Below, piece after piece: positions 24,101 through 29,929 of a stretch of DNA of 64,000 nucleotides. Source of the stretch: Ceriagrion tenellum (Eukaryota > Arthropoda > Insecta > Odonata > Coenagrionidae); contig OY720643.1 of the NCBI GenBank assembly GCA_963169105.1, positions 101,443,697 to 101,507,696 on the forward strand, in the 5' to 3' direction. Below the pieces are notes generated by a model. That model searched no databases. It saw only the letters and a list, made by a program, of their open reading frames with translations, and had not been told where the DNA came from. Position 1 is the first letter of the stretch. Every line of letters begins with the position of its first letter. The position numbers and the translations under genes are program-made.

Positions 24101-26514
24101 GCTGCACTAAAAATCTGAAGCAGCTTACCCACATAGGACTGCTTCTCCTTATTTAGTTGCAGCCCTTGGGTCTCCAAGTCCCTGATGATGGACTCTCCCA
24201 TGCGAGTATTATCCCAAGTTCTGTACAGATGCGAGGAGCAAGTTGAGCATTACCTTCTACACCAGGCCCAATTCCAAGTTTAATAACCTACCAGGGTAAC
24301 ATTATAATCTTGCCTTATACCAGGCCACCAATTTCCAGGGAAAAGTGTTTGAAGTTAGCGAGAGAACGACGGCACAAAGTCATTCAATGAAAATATGGAT
24401 GGCCATGGAAATAGATTACCTTGCAAAAACTATATTTTTTGGTGATTAATTTCATTATGTTATCTAATCTGGCCAAACCCTTGCAGATTTGGAGTGCACA
24501 CAAAAATCACCCTTCTTACTATTTGGGTAATTTTCATACTAAAGAACTTCCATTTGAGATTAATTATGACTAAAAATGGCTCTATATCCTCAATGACAGG
24601 TAGTAATGACAGTATTTTGATATAATAGCATTCAAAATTGTATGGAATAAATAAAAAAAGGCAATTTTCGAAGCTGCTCTGAATTCACCAGATAATATAA
24701 GAGGTCGACGAAAAAATCTTACATTCTTGCAGCCTCTCGAAGCACCTGCACCCATTTATCCTGGTCATATTTATTCTCAACCGCCAAAGACAGGTTACCC
24801 TACAGAGGTAAAGTAGGAATAATTTTACTAATACATATATGAGTGACTACATGTATGATTGTCTTAACAGCAATGGGAAAAGACCCATAAAATTTTACCA
24901 TCAGCAGACTAGTAGGAAAATATGAACCAAAACATATTTCACAGCAGCAAGTAAAAAATGTCATTAATAGTTGCTGTAACCTTTGTTGCCTCAGACAAGA
25001 TTTCCGAAACATGATCTACAAGCAAATAGGTAACTGGGCGTAAGTAGTATTATCCTCTACTTATAAATAATTGCATTACAGTTTTTACTCAAACTTTCAT
25101 TAGGAAATAAGGCTTGGACAAAATCCTTACACAGCAAAGAGGTTGGCATGATGAAGAAATACAAAACACACCCACATAATATCTCAGGTTTCTTTAAAAT
25201 GACAAATTCATTTATTGTACTTAATTTAAGCACAAAAAACAATAAGATCGGCAACGATCAATAGAATGATGTATGTATTAGCATAACTGAGTCCAAACAA
25301 ACCACTTTGTGTCACAAGCCTTACAGAACAGGTCACTCATAGATTGTTAAGTAGATAAGGAAATGGAGAATATAATGAACATCTTAAGATTATTTTAACC
25401 AGTCATCGCAAGTTGTCGCTGATATAATTCATCCGATAGTACCACGAAATGATTATGCATCAGAATCCAGGTTGATATAATATATTTACAATTTCTTTAG
25501 GGTTCCTCGACTTTACAAAATATTAACAGAGGTCATGCACCGTTAAAGATTCGGTCACTGAATTAATACAGCACATTTAAAAAGGGTTTCATGGCAAGAT
25601 AAATTAAACAATAGAAGACTTTGTAAGGGAAGGTGAACCTCATGTATTAGAAAATAAGCAGGAGAGGAGCCCTTTGGACGTTAGAAAGGAATGAAATGCA
25701 AAATACCAGCAGTGTTCTGCTAGTTTTCAAGTCCAATTAAATCGACACTCCATCGGGATGGAACGGCAACAATATAGTCAAGGTATAATTGTCAATGGGA
25801 AATACATTTTCACCAAAAACTAATTACAGTTCCATTTCAGTCCCAAAAGCAATGCCCGAGCAGGCATTGCTTCTATGGGATCCAACGATCTATCTAAAGT
25901 GAAACTGCGGCAGCTTTATCCGTCAAACCCGTGGCCATAAGTTCCGTAAAATTGTAAGTTTTCAAAACGCAGGGCAAGCCCCACTTCCACTACCAATGAT
26001 AAAGTTTAGGCAGCATACATACATTTATGAAATCGTCACTTTTTATCCATATAATGTAATCCTGCCCCAAATCTGCGGCGGGTTCAATGATGCATCCACC
26101 AAGAGGAATCACGCCTTTAGGATGAATATTCAGACATCCCCTTTTGATGAAGGACTTCTTTTCACTCTCAGGATAATACAATAAGTAGCCCTCCTTAACA
26201 ATAAAAAACCTACATGGACAAAGAAATTTGGATAATTATTTGCAGAGTAGGTTAAGGGCTTGAAACCCAAGTTACTTTCGAATAGTTATTACGGGGCTAC
26301 TTAAAGTACCTTATTGCCTTAAAATGTCGCATAAATGTAATTTAACGGGTGTTTATGACAACAGAATTAAATGATCAAAGTGGTAAAAAATATTTGCTTG
26401 CCTCTTAGACCATTTGGCAGAGTGTAGCGCAAATGACTTCTTCAAAAGTAATCCGCTATGTTGGACTCTCGTCAAAATACAAAAAGTACAATCCCCATGA
26501 TCACCCATCGTCAT
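1..26514 (-). CDS. PLEKHD1: PLEKHD1 orthologue: PH plus coiled-coil protein, exons 1-7, 3' end outside window
   Basis: Seven exons on the minus strand, in order 26402-26514, 26023-26209, 24723-24799, 24129-24220, 23992-24044, 1677-1853 and 1-122 (continuing left), total 821 coding bases or about 273 residues. All splice phases agree. Residues about 15-127 form a pleckstrin homology domain, with AKWSKRFF, YYPESEKKSF, IHPKGVIPLGGC and a closing helix with the invariant-type Trp in DKWVQVLREAA. From about residue 134 to the edge is coiled coil (GLQLNKEKQSY, ELERINAALDEEKKRLE). The same blocks in the same order occur in vertebrate PLEKHD1, including ESEKKSF and HPKGVIPLGGC. That family is about 500 residues, so roughly 230 C-terminal residues lie outside. 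PH domains usually bind phosphoinositides or proteins; the cellular role of this family is poorly known. Orthology is inferred from recalled motifs, not from a search. Confidence 0.92.
123..1676 (-). other. PLEKHD1 intron 6 (1,554 bp)
   Basis: AT-rich GT-AG intron. I see no gene, RNA or recognisable transposon in it. Confidence 0.8.
1677..1853 (-). CDS. PLEKHD1: PLEKHD1 exon 6 (coiled coil)
   Basis: Acceptor TTTGCAG, donor GTGAGT, phase 0 at both ends, 59 codons. Glu/Lys-rich heptads begin ELERINAALDEEKKRLE and end ALEDTTETLM, aligning with the ELERLNQVLE region of vertebrate PLEKHD1. Confidence 0.93.
3877..4432. mobile_element. MITE with about 80-bp terminal inverted repeats and TA duplication
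   Basis: Positions 3877-3957 and 4354-4432 are near-perfect reverse complements over about 80 bp, beginning TGCTTGTCATGTCC and ending GGACATGACAAGCA. TA dinucleotides flank both ends (3875-3876, 4433-4434), as expected for a Tc1/mariner-type target duplication. The 556-bp element has no transposase. The few mismatches between arms suggest it is fairly young compared with its surroundings. The superfamily is inferred from the TA only. Confidence 0.8.
4592..4916 (+). mobile_element. CR1-like 3'-end fragment (3' UTR and tail)
   Basis: It aligns by eye with 11,240-11,550 over its length: AGACCATAATGGCTGC, GTAGCTGAT, CATGTTTTGCATG, GGTTTCTGTAGCA, then a GGTGATAACTA block and a TAGCAGGGTT end. The protein-coding part is missing, so it is a 5'-truncated or decayed copy. 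Confidence 0.65.
5845..5905 (+). mobile_element. CR1-like 3'-tail relic
   Basis: It contains CACATACCCATAAGGTGGCTT, followed by AAGGGTAACATATAGATGTA, the same order as the family tail (CACACCC...GGTGGCTTGCAGGGTA...GTAGATGTAG). It is short and diverged. Confidence 0.45.
7001..7312. mobile_element. piggyBac-like MITE (312 bp) with TTAA duplication
   Basis: TTAA at 6997-7000 and 7313-7316 flanks an element starting CCCTTTCGCTGC and ending GCAGCGAAAGGG, a 12-bp perfect inverted repeat. TTAA target sites and CCC/GGG termini are the hallmarks of piggyBac. A subterminal GCAGCGAAAT occurs near 7042. There is no transposase; the overlapping ORFs on both strands are fortuitous. Confidence 0.85.
8150..8400 (+). 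mobile_element. CR1-like C-terminal RT and 3' UTR relic
   Basis: 8,225-8,280 reads NKIREIDSRTERFKM, the C-terminal signature of the CR1-like ORF (compare 11,165-11,215 and 19,745-19,795). Downstream, GGTTAGTTGAGAGGTAGTG matches the UTR at about 11,270. Confidence 0.6.
8586..8712 (+). repeat. G-rich tract in the Penelope 3' UTR (possible G-quadruplex)
   Basis: Plus-strand G runs include a run of nine Gs near 8,601 and a cluster at 8,673-8,702 with at least four runs of three or more Gs separated by 1-7 bases, which meets the usual G4 pattern. It lies antisense to the Penelope-like element. Confidence 0.6.
8736..9077 (-). pseudogene. Penelope GIY-YIG endonuclease fragment
   Basis: It opens VGQTGCNFQKRIEEHKRCF, followed by the C-terminal part of the endonuclease with HFAKYLWEENH. 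The upstream GIY motif is in another frame (frameshift near 9,080). The 3' part, after about 8,830, is Ser/Pro/Leu-rich and probably already UTR read through. Confidence 0.75.
9327..9719 (-). pseudogene. Penelope reverse transcriptase fragment
   Basis: A 130-codon open stretch beginning just after the YVDD motif (DDSFAVWTNTERQLDNFLT) and including KLNFLDVAVTK and the thumb region. It is broken upstream by an in-frame TGA and truncated at its N-terminus, so it is non-functional. Confidence 0.8.
9885..11548 (+). mobile_element. CR1-like non-LTR element, decayed, internally deleted
   Basis: 9,920-10,030 encodes an endonuclease C-terminus (HNILDLLATNIP, VEGISGQR in place of SDH). 10,255-10,554 encodes the linker (MRKALRRQRACHAKMKKI, KAFWSYVREVQG). 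10,680-10,930 encodes RT motifs (LSPNKSPGPEG, then a run like DWKIANVTPIFKSG) broken by stops. Near 10,980 the sequence jumps to the C-terminal domain, so most of the RT palm is deleted. UTR and tail with GTAGATGTAG end at about 11,548. Confidence 0.8.
11549..11825 (+). mobile_element. second CR1-like 3' end, directly behind the first
   Basis: It restarts with TAGTGTAGCTGATTAATTTA, parallel to 11,288. It repeats the CATGTTTTGCACG, GGTTTCTGTAGCATT and GTTGGTGATAAGTAACC blocks and ends CACCCTTGTGGTGGCTTTCA then GGGTAAGAAGTACATGTACA. Head-to-tail insertion or tandem duplication are both possible. Confidence 0.65.
11830..13880. other. unassigned, locally GC-richer stretch
   Basis: Parts of 12,600-12,760 and 13,430-13,870 are clearly richer in GC and CpG than the surrounding intron and therefore carry open frames on both strands. 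None has a recognisable domain. A diverged CR1-like tail on the minus strand lies at about 12,855-12,990 (GCCACCTTCAGGGTGTGCGG). The motif TTTGGCAACGTTGC at 13,470 resembles CTTGGCAACGGCGC at 23,020 in another GC-richer patch. Confidence 0.4.
14170..14364 (+). mobile_element. CR1-like 3' UTR, left half, split by a nested insertion
   Basis: CATGATGTAAATATTGATGC, GAATCTGTAGTAGTAGTCC and GCATGTTGGAACGATTG match the UTR at 19,905-19,998. The reading breaks off at about 14,364 and resumes at about 15,823, on the other side of the minus-strand element. Confidence 0.7.
14684..15133 (-). pseudogene. CR1-like C-terminal domain fragment
   Basis: 149 codons: VKERCYFSIARPHLEYAVS, VWDPHEAGLISELDRVQRR, YYGRLGRANRIRELDCR and FFPRTIRDHN. 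Same element as the RT palm fragment at 15,244-15,795, but in another frame. Confidence 0.8.
15244..15795 (-). pseudogene. CR1-like RT palm fragment
   Basis: 183 codons from LALFVHDIL through VDAIFLDFKKAFYKVPH, GVLQGSVIGPLFF and YADDAVVY to AVSFWKKK. The catalytic YADD is kept, but the frame is lost before the C-terminal domain. Confidence 0.8.
15823..15995 (+). mobile_element. CR1-like 3' UTR, right half of the split copy, with tail
   Basis: AATGTTTCTTGGTTAGTAG, GTGTGGTACGCTGG and GCATGCCTGGTGCGGAAGC are followed by the CCACATACCCTTTGGTTGGC hairpin region and GTAGATGTAG. They continue the 14,170-14,364 segment at the point where it was interrupted. Confidence 0.7.
16400..17040 (+). mobile_element. 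CR1-like RT C-terminal relic
   Basis: 16,470-16,500 reads LNVKKCVVMNF. 16,700-16,830 reads GFIKRIQGKR then ERCYFSLV, with a WDP-type block that is damaged. 17,000-17,035 contains the FFT-AIRDHS-like end. Stops and indels are frequent. It belongs to a second subfamily, close to 21,850-22,450. Confidence 0.65.
17165..17545 (-). mobile_element. CR1-like 3' end, opposite orientation
   Basis: The minus strand from about 17,515 reads AGGTTTAAAATGTTTTTCCC then a GACCATAATG block, the UTR, and GCATGTTGGTGATAACTCAC followed by CCCCTGCCACACACCCTTGT at 17,225-17,195. Order and spacing match the family's end. Confidence 0.65.
17560..17815 (+). mobile_element. CR1-like (second subfamily) 3' UTR and tail
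   Basis: 17,630-17,800 contains GCATCTGGTCTGACCGCGCC, GATGAGTGCTGCACGCCTGG and CGTGCCACACACTCCAAGGG, then GTTGATGTAG. The same blocks appear inverted at 20,540-20,720. Confidence 0.6.
18187..19845 (+). CDS. CR1-like reverse transcriptase (552-codon ORF, endonuclease missing)
   Basis: RNA-templated DNA polymerase of a non-LTR retrotransposon. Visible in order: KSPGPDQIPARVYK (about residue 85), NYRPISLTSISCKVFE (about 143), GFRKGRSCETQLALF (about 182), DFRKAFDKVPH (216, catalytic Asp), GVPQGSVIGPLLFLLYIND (272), FADDAVVY (302, the catalytic Asp pair), then the thumb and C-terminal region with RPHLEYAVSVWDPYE and FFPRTIRDHN. All catalytic acidic residues are present. The full-length protein would carry an APE-type endonuclease upstream, which is absent, so the first ATG is an artefact of truncation and partly lies in flanking DNA. 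Expression would need a host promoter. Confidence 0.88.
   Translation: MNGSYVRDTQGNKSTVHTLKNIKGEKITNSLQKANSLNSFFKSIFSTYTPHLFDPQPVRSQTCMPEIIINCRGIEQQLKNINPNKSPGPDQIPARVYKTMASDIAPYLELIFTKSLVDHVVPKDWRVANVTPIFKSGDREDPSNYRPISLTSISCKVFEHIIVSSILSHLDREALLINNQHGFRKGRSCETQLALFVHDILLSGENNVQVDAIFLDFRKAFDKVPHVKLLSKLEAYGIDKNIISWINQFLHGREQRVVIDGIMSNTVSVTSGVPQGSVIGPLLFLLYINDISNVVKSKLRLFADDAVVYRDINNSEDSDSLTIDLLAIHAWCEKWQMELNIKKCVAVSFWKKKNWPFRAYRIKNTEIIHAESVKYLGVTISHDLSWGKHIREICGQAYRKLGFIKRVLGKCDEKVKERCYFSIVRPHLEYAVSVWDPYETGLISELDRVQRRGARFVKRCYDKLASVSGLLEELGWESLSQRRLNYRLNLLNKFQENHFTDDVKNILLTPSYYGRLDRANKIRELDCRTDRYKMSFFPRTIRDHNSCDRRHE
18191..20183 (+). mobile_element. CR1-like non-LTR retrotransposon with intact RT, 5'-truncated
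   Basis: Begins in the linker between endonuclease and RT (SYVRDTQGNKS), runs through an uninterrupted RT domain and C-terminal domain, then a UTR of about 250 bp, the hairpin region CCACACACCCTTTGGGTGGC at 20,126-20,145 and a GTAGATGTAGATGTAGATG tail to 20,183. It lacks the endonuclease, so it cannot move by itself, but the RT frame is free of stops and it is the youngest-looking copy here. The tandem GATGTA tail and absence of poly(A) suit the CR1 group. Confidence 0.9.
20536..21195 (-). mobile_element. CR1-like (second subfamily) 3' half
   Basis: Minus strand from about 21,185: LLKELG-type block, then RSDHRN-like and RFNMTFFPRTR-like coding remnants at about 20,950-21,010. UTR with GTGCTAAATATCTCAACATG (20,890) follows, then the tail blocks at 20,720-20,540 ending near GTAGATTT. 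Stops are present. It is the inverted partner of 22,050-22,450. Confidence 0.65.
21200..21340 (+). mobile_element. two CR1-like tail relics
   Basis: GCATGTTGGTGATAACTCAA, followed by AAACACCCTTGAGGAG and ATGCAAATGTAG, then ATCACACACCCTTCCGGTGG and TTTGCAGGGTATATGCGGAT. Two successive versions of the family's 3' hairpin region. Confidence 0.5.
21850..22470 (+). mobile_element. CR1-like C-terminal RT fragment with UTR
   Basis: GRQASRKLGLIKRILGKC then DEKVKERCNFSLVRPHLEY and ATSIWDPY, followed by a stop. Further on are RIQRTVARFVKNCYDK and RFKMYFFHAQ at about 22,300. The last 400 bp are the approximate reverse complement of 20,800-21,195. Confidence 0.75.
22527..22590 (+). repeat. two-copy tandem duplication
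   Basis: AAACAACCGACTAGGCACAA followed by ACAGACTAA occurs twice in succession. A simple local duplication. Confidence 0.8.
22960..23240. other. GC-richer patch in the intron, unassigned
   Basis: Pyrimidine-rich on the plus strand, with several CpGs. Open frames on both strands have no recognisable domain. It shares a short GGCAACG-centred block with 13,470. Confidence 0.3.
23992..24044 (-). CDS. PLEKHD1: PLEKHD1 exon 5 (53-bp coiled-coil micro-exon)
   Basis: Acceptor TTTACAG, donor GTAAGT. Two bases plus 17 codons, EKLHVETIALRDEIDKNL when joined to the previous exon's last G. It is too short to stand out as an ORF; phase and sequence similarity to the family support it. It is followed by the 22-kb intron 5. 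Confidence 0.88.
24129..24220 (-). CDS. PLEKHD1: PLEKHD1 exon 4 (PH to coiled-coil linker)
   Basis: Acceptor TGTACAG, donor GTAAGC. It encodes TWDNTRMGESIIRDLETQG and LQLNKEKQSYV. The GLQL-KEKQ-Y block is characteristic of PLEKHD1 immediately after its PH domain. Intron 4 downstream is only 84 bp. Confidence 0.92.
24723..24799 (-). CDS. PLEKHD1: PLEKHD1 exon 3 (PH C-terminal helix)
   Basis: Acceptor CTGTAG, donor GTAAGA. It encodes GNLSLAVENKYDQDKWVQ and VLREAAR, the last strand and C-terminal amphipathic helix of a PH domain with its conserved Trp. Phase 0 in, phase 2 out, matching the flanking exons. Confidence 0.92.
24800..26022 (-). other. PLEKHD1 intron 2 (1,223 bp)
   Basis: GT-AG intron. 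I see no gene or repeat in it beyond a local inverted repeat, AAGCAATGCCCGAGCAGGC with ATTGCTT at 25,847-25,872. Confidence 0.75.
26023..26209 (-). CDS. PLEKHD1: PLEKHD1 exon 2 (PH domain core)
   Basis: Acceptor CATGTAG, donor GTATGT. One base plus 62 codons: FFIVKEGYLLYYPESEKKS, then HPKGVIPLGGCIIEP and IWIKSDDFIN. This is the most diagnostic exon: the ESEKKSF and IHPKGVIPLGGC blocks are PLEKHD1-specific rather than general PH signatures. Confidence 0.95.
26210..26401 (-). other. PLEKHD1 intron 1, GC-AG type (192 bp)
   Basis: Donor AAGAG/GCAAGC and acceptor CATGTAG/G. No GT near the end of exon 1 would preserve the KRFF junction and phase, so the GC donor is the best reading. Confidence 0.85.
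26402..26514 (-). CDS. PLEKHD1: PLEKHD1 exon 1 (start codon, PH domain beta1-beta2)
   Basis: The reading frame starts at ATG 26512-26514; a second in-frame ATG at 26506-26508 has the better Kozak context and could be the real start. It encodes 37 codons plus two bases, including VQHSGLLLKKSF and HSAKWSK, matching the start of the PH domain in PLEKHD1. The exon ends AAGAG followed by GCAAGC, so the intron uses a GC donor. The next exon begins with G plus TTT TTT, giving KRFF across the junction. The frame is open upstream as far as a TAA, so a further 5' non-coding exon is possible. Confidence 0.85.
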
Positions 26515-26930
26515 AATATACAATCCTAAGTAGGTGATATTGATACTTTCTTATTTAATTTCTCCGTGGGTCATCACATGTTTACAAAATCTTATACGAT
26601 GGTGCTTTGTTTGCCGTAGACATCCAGTACCATGACGTCATGCATACACCAACCATGGCGCACAATGGCAAATCAAGGTCCAATAGTTAAGCTTCCGCAC
26701 GGTGGAGTCGATAATAATTATTGATCTGGTCAATTAATCGTAAAAGAAACAATAGAAATCTTGATTTAAAAACTCTGAAACACTTACTTTGAGTCATAAA
26801 CCTTTGCTGTATAGACAATAATAACCGAATACGGCATTATATTCCGAACTATTTTTTGAGGATACGCGTACGAACACTGTTAAGTTGGAGCCGACATCTA
26901 TAAAAGCGGTGAGCAACGCGACGGGAGCTC
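26515..26930. promoter_or_regulatory. candidate bidirectional promoter region
   Basis: About 400-600 bp separate the PLEKHD1 start codon (minus) from the start of the plus-strand gene. The plus side has a TATA box at 26,899-26,906. No clear TATA box is seen on the PLEKHD1 side. A shared regulatory region is inferred from the head-to-head layout. Confidence 0.55.
26899..26906 (+). promoter_or_regulatory. TATA box of the 125-codon gene
   Basis: TATAAAAG, a consensus TATA box. It predicts a transcription start at about 26,930 and a 5' UTR of about 180 bases before the ATG at 27,112. Confidence 0.65.
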
Positions 26931-27111
26931 ATGGGAAAGCTGCCTCCTGCTTCTGTGGTTTGTCCAAGCGCGTCCTCGGGGATGGGCCTGCCCTAGCTCC
27001 ACCCGTTGCAGCGTTGCTGGACGAGTTTGGTACAGGTGTGTACCTTGAACCGCACTATTTATTTTTCTCCTTGTAAATTTTGAGGGTTTGTTTTGACCTA
27101 TTGTTGAGAGA

Positions 27112-27489
27112 ATGGGTGTGGCATTGAAGTGCAGAGATACCGTATCGCGTAAAAGTATTAAAGGACAAACTGAAGAACTCGTACGTTGGATATCTAAGTT
27201 GAGGTGTAAGAAGATCTCCTTCAAGAAGCAGCGCAGGAAAGATGTCAGACTCGAAGCAGTGTTATCCTGTGCTTTGTTGCGTGCCGAAAGTGAACTGCGA
27301 ATGAAGCAACGTGAACGTTATTTGAAGTGGCAAACTCTAAAGTCAGAATTGTTCAATGATGATAGTGCAAATTTTGTTAATAATTCTGAACTGCTTGATC
27401 AAAGTTCATGGGACGATTGTAATTGCGAAGAAATAGACAGTTTAAACACGTTCATGAATATGTTAAAGCAATATAAAAGCCCGCTGTAA
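27112..27489 (+). CDS. unrecognised 125-residue basic protein
   Basis: Single-exon ORF with a favourable start context (AGAATGG), supported by a TATA box upstream and AATAAA at 27,739. The N-terminal two thirds are strongly basic (KCRDTVSRKSIKGQ, CKKISFKKQRRKDVRLE) and look helical, with Arg/Glu/Leu heptad-like spacing (LLRAESELRMKQRERYLKW). The C-terminal third is acidic and Ser/Asn/Asp-rich (SSWDDCNCEEIDSLNTF), ending MLKQYKSPL. There is no signal peptide or membrane segment. A basic half followed by an acidic tail would fit a small nuclear or regulatory protein, but I recognise no family. It is divergent from PLEKHD1. A short intron in the 5' UTR cannot be excluded. That it is a real gene is likely but rests on signals rather than homology. 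Confidence 0.65.
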   Translation: MGVALKCRDTVSRKSIKGQTEELVRWISKLRCKKISFKKQRRKDVRLEAVLSCALLRAESELRMKQRERYLKWQTLKSELFNDDSANFVNNSELLDQSSWDDCNCEEIDSLNTFMNMLKQYKSPL

Positions 27490-27738
27490 CATTGATTTTT
27501 CTGTTGAAGGGGCTTTGTGTCAGAGAACGTGTATTATTGAAGCGTTTTTTCATTCCAGTCTCCATAAGCGAAGGCACGCCTTCCCATGGACATCTAAAGA
27601 CTACTGGGCTCAGGTCACCTGTTGCTGGAGAACAGCATTGTGGTTTGTAGTATCAGTTAGGCCTAGTCATGATTCGTTGTTCGAATCGGTAATTATGTTT
27701 CAAGTTGAAGCCTGTACGACCACTGTGTGGTTATTTCA

Positions 27739-27744
27739 AATAAA
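27739..27744 (+). terminator. polyadenylation signal of the 125-codon gene
   Basis: AATAAA, 250 bp after the stop codon, followed by a TTTTTGTT-type downstream region. It is the first consensus signal after the ORF. Confidence 0.6.
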
Positions 27745-27759
27745 CCTTTTTGTTAACCA

Positions 27760-29900
27760 AGCTTCACTCGTAATGATTGCATGATGAGAGCTTCCATTAA
27801 GGGTAAACGTGATTTTAAAGCAAGGTGTCCTTGGTAGGCCACTTGGTTGGAAAAGGGTAGCTTTTAGAAGTATACCTAATAAATATAAAGTCACTGAATT
27901 CACATGATTTTGGAAGCTTTGTGGTCTTTTAACGTAATGCAGTACATATAAATTCAGTTCCCATGTAGACGGGGCAATCATTAAGTCTCGTACAAGTAAG
28001 ATACACCAATTTCTCGTAGGAATCCTTTGTGCGCTCTACTTGTGCTTTCTTTCAGAATTCCCTGGATGCGCAATTACTCAAGACTCAAGTACCGTAACCG
28101 AGTTTGAGCTGCCCTCGCGATCATGATACGGTGTCGAAGATGGGCGACACCTGGGCTTAATCGGGGAGCTTCTTGATGGAGACACATTTAAAATGGATTT
28201 GTATTTGCAGGATACGTTCCAATAACTCTCTTCTTTTTTTACGCAGATTGGTTTGACACTTTCTTGCTTCACATTGCAGATTATCAAGTTGGCATTTCCA
28301 AATGCGATCTGATAGTAATTGAAAATTATCGCTCTCTTCGCTAAGTTTTTAAGGATCAATGGGTTTAAGCGGAATGCGCGATGTTGAAGTGGATATCATT
28401 CGTAACCACGGACCTTTGAAGATTCCTTTTATCACCAGGGAGTATCTAATGCACTTTGCCTTACTAGTTCAGGATGTTGTTTGTGGTCCATGTTAATGTT
28501 TAGTCCTGCAAATTTTTGTAATTACATTGTAAAATCCTGGATCTCCACGTATGCTTATTGTTGACCTACTTCCATTTGGTTTAAATCGTTCCCACTTCTT
28601 TTACACTAGGTTTGGAGCACTTTGGATTCATTTTATTTTTTTCCTGTATTTTTCACTAGGTTTTAGGCTAGTGTTGACCAATGTTTGCCGATATGTTATG
28701 AATAGTTCCCGGAGAGGGTAGGCTGACCATTTTTGATCCGTAGTGGGAAGATTGTTGCTTTTTGGATGGAGATTTAACTTGGATATGGAATGAGCATGGA
28801 ATTCATTGGAAAGCTTTGATTTTTTTTGTCTTATAGCGATGTGGTATGTTGTCCAACGCCCTACCAGTTAGTATTGTCACCCGTGAAGAGGTACAGTTCT
28901 CTTACCTTGTAGGTAATCTTGTTGTTTGAGTGACGTTTAGGTTTGCAGGTCACTGTACAGATTGAGATGCAAAAAATTACTGCACATATTTGGCATGAAT
29001 TAAATTATGCAATTTATGCAGTCGAATTGTTTTAAACTCTACTTGTCCAAATGAATGTGGAATGGAGCATTAACATTTCCTGTGTATAGAACTCTTGTTA
29101 TGTTGGCAGCAAAACATGGAATGGAACATTAATATGTAATTGACGTAAAAGCTTTTAAGCTGCGAGAGCACTGCTATCTCACGTTAAGGTATGTGTTGAA
29201 GTAACTGGATCTACATTAATGCGCATGTTGCGAGATAATTTTCTCACTGTTAGGAAGATGGTGATGCATGGGGTTTTCCTGCTGGTACATACCAGTGAGT
29301 AATACGACATTTTTACATTTTAATGGTGATAAGTTGAGCTTGTTGGCAATAATTATGACGGAGATTCCCGATTGGAGTGTGTCGAAGGTACCATATATTA
29401 ATTTCGGTTAATTGAAGTTGCTTGGATTCTGCTTGGCTCTTTAATTTTTAACCGATGAAGTCAGTAATTCTTGGATTCAACTAGAAGGTAAAATATTAAC
29501 AATTCAATGATCATTTGAAAGGTCGTGACTGCTGGCCTTGAGTTGTGTAAGCTTCTGCATTTCCATCTTTCATCTTGTTGTAGTTAACATGTTCCATTTG
29601 TGGTTTGAAGGACTCCTATTGCAGATCCTGGGGAAAAGTTTTGTCTCTAATGCAGGTATTGGATGATAATGCCAGCAGTTAGTGTCCTGTTTCTACTCAT
29701 CCTTTGTTGTATGTGGATTGGGTCCTTAAATTCCACTCAAATTGGTCTAATGTGCACATGAGCCCTGCTTTGAAGATATATTTCTGTGACCAGCTTCACA
29801 AACCATGCACTTGCATGTACCCACTATATGTCATTAAGTATATTGTCAGTCTGTTCCATACGTATTAACTATAACTTTCCTGTGAAATACAGCTTGGATA
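27760..29900. other. no gene seen
   Basis: T- and G-rich on the plus strand, with only short open frames. No transposon, RNA gene or clear repeat was recognised. Confidence 0.5.
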
Positions 29901-29929
29901 TCTTGATGCTTGTAGTGTTTGCATTGCAA

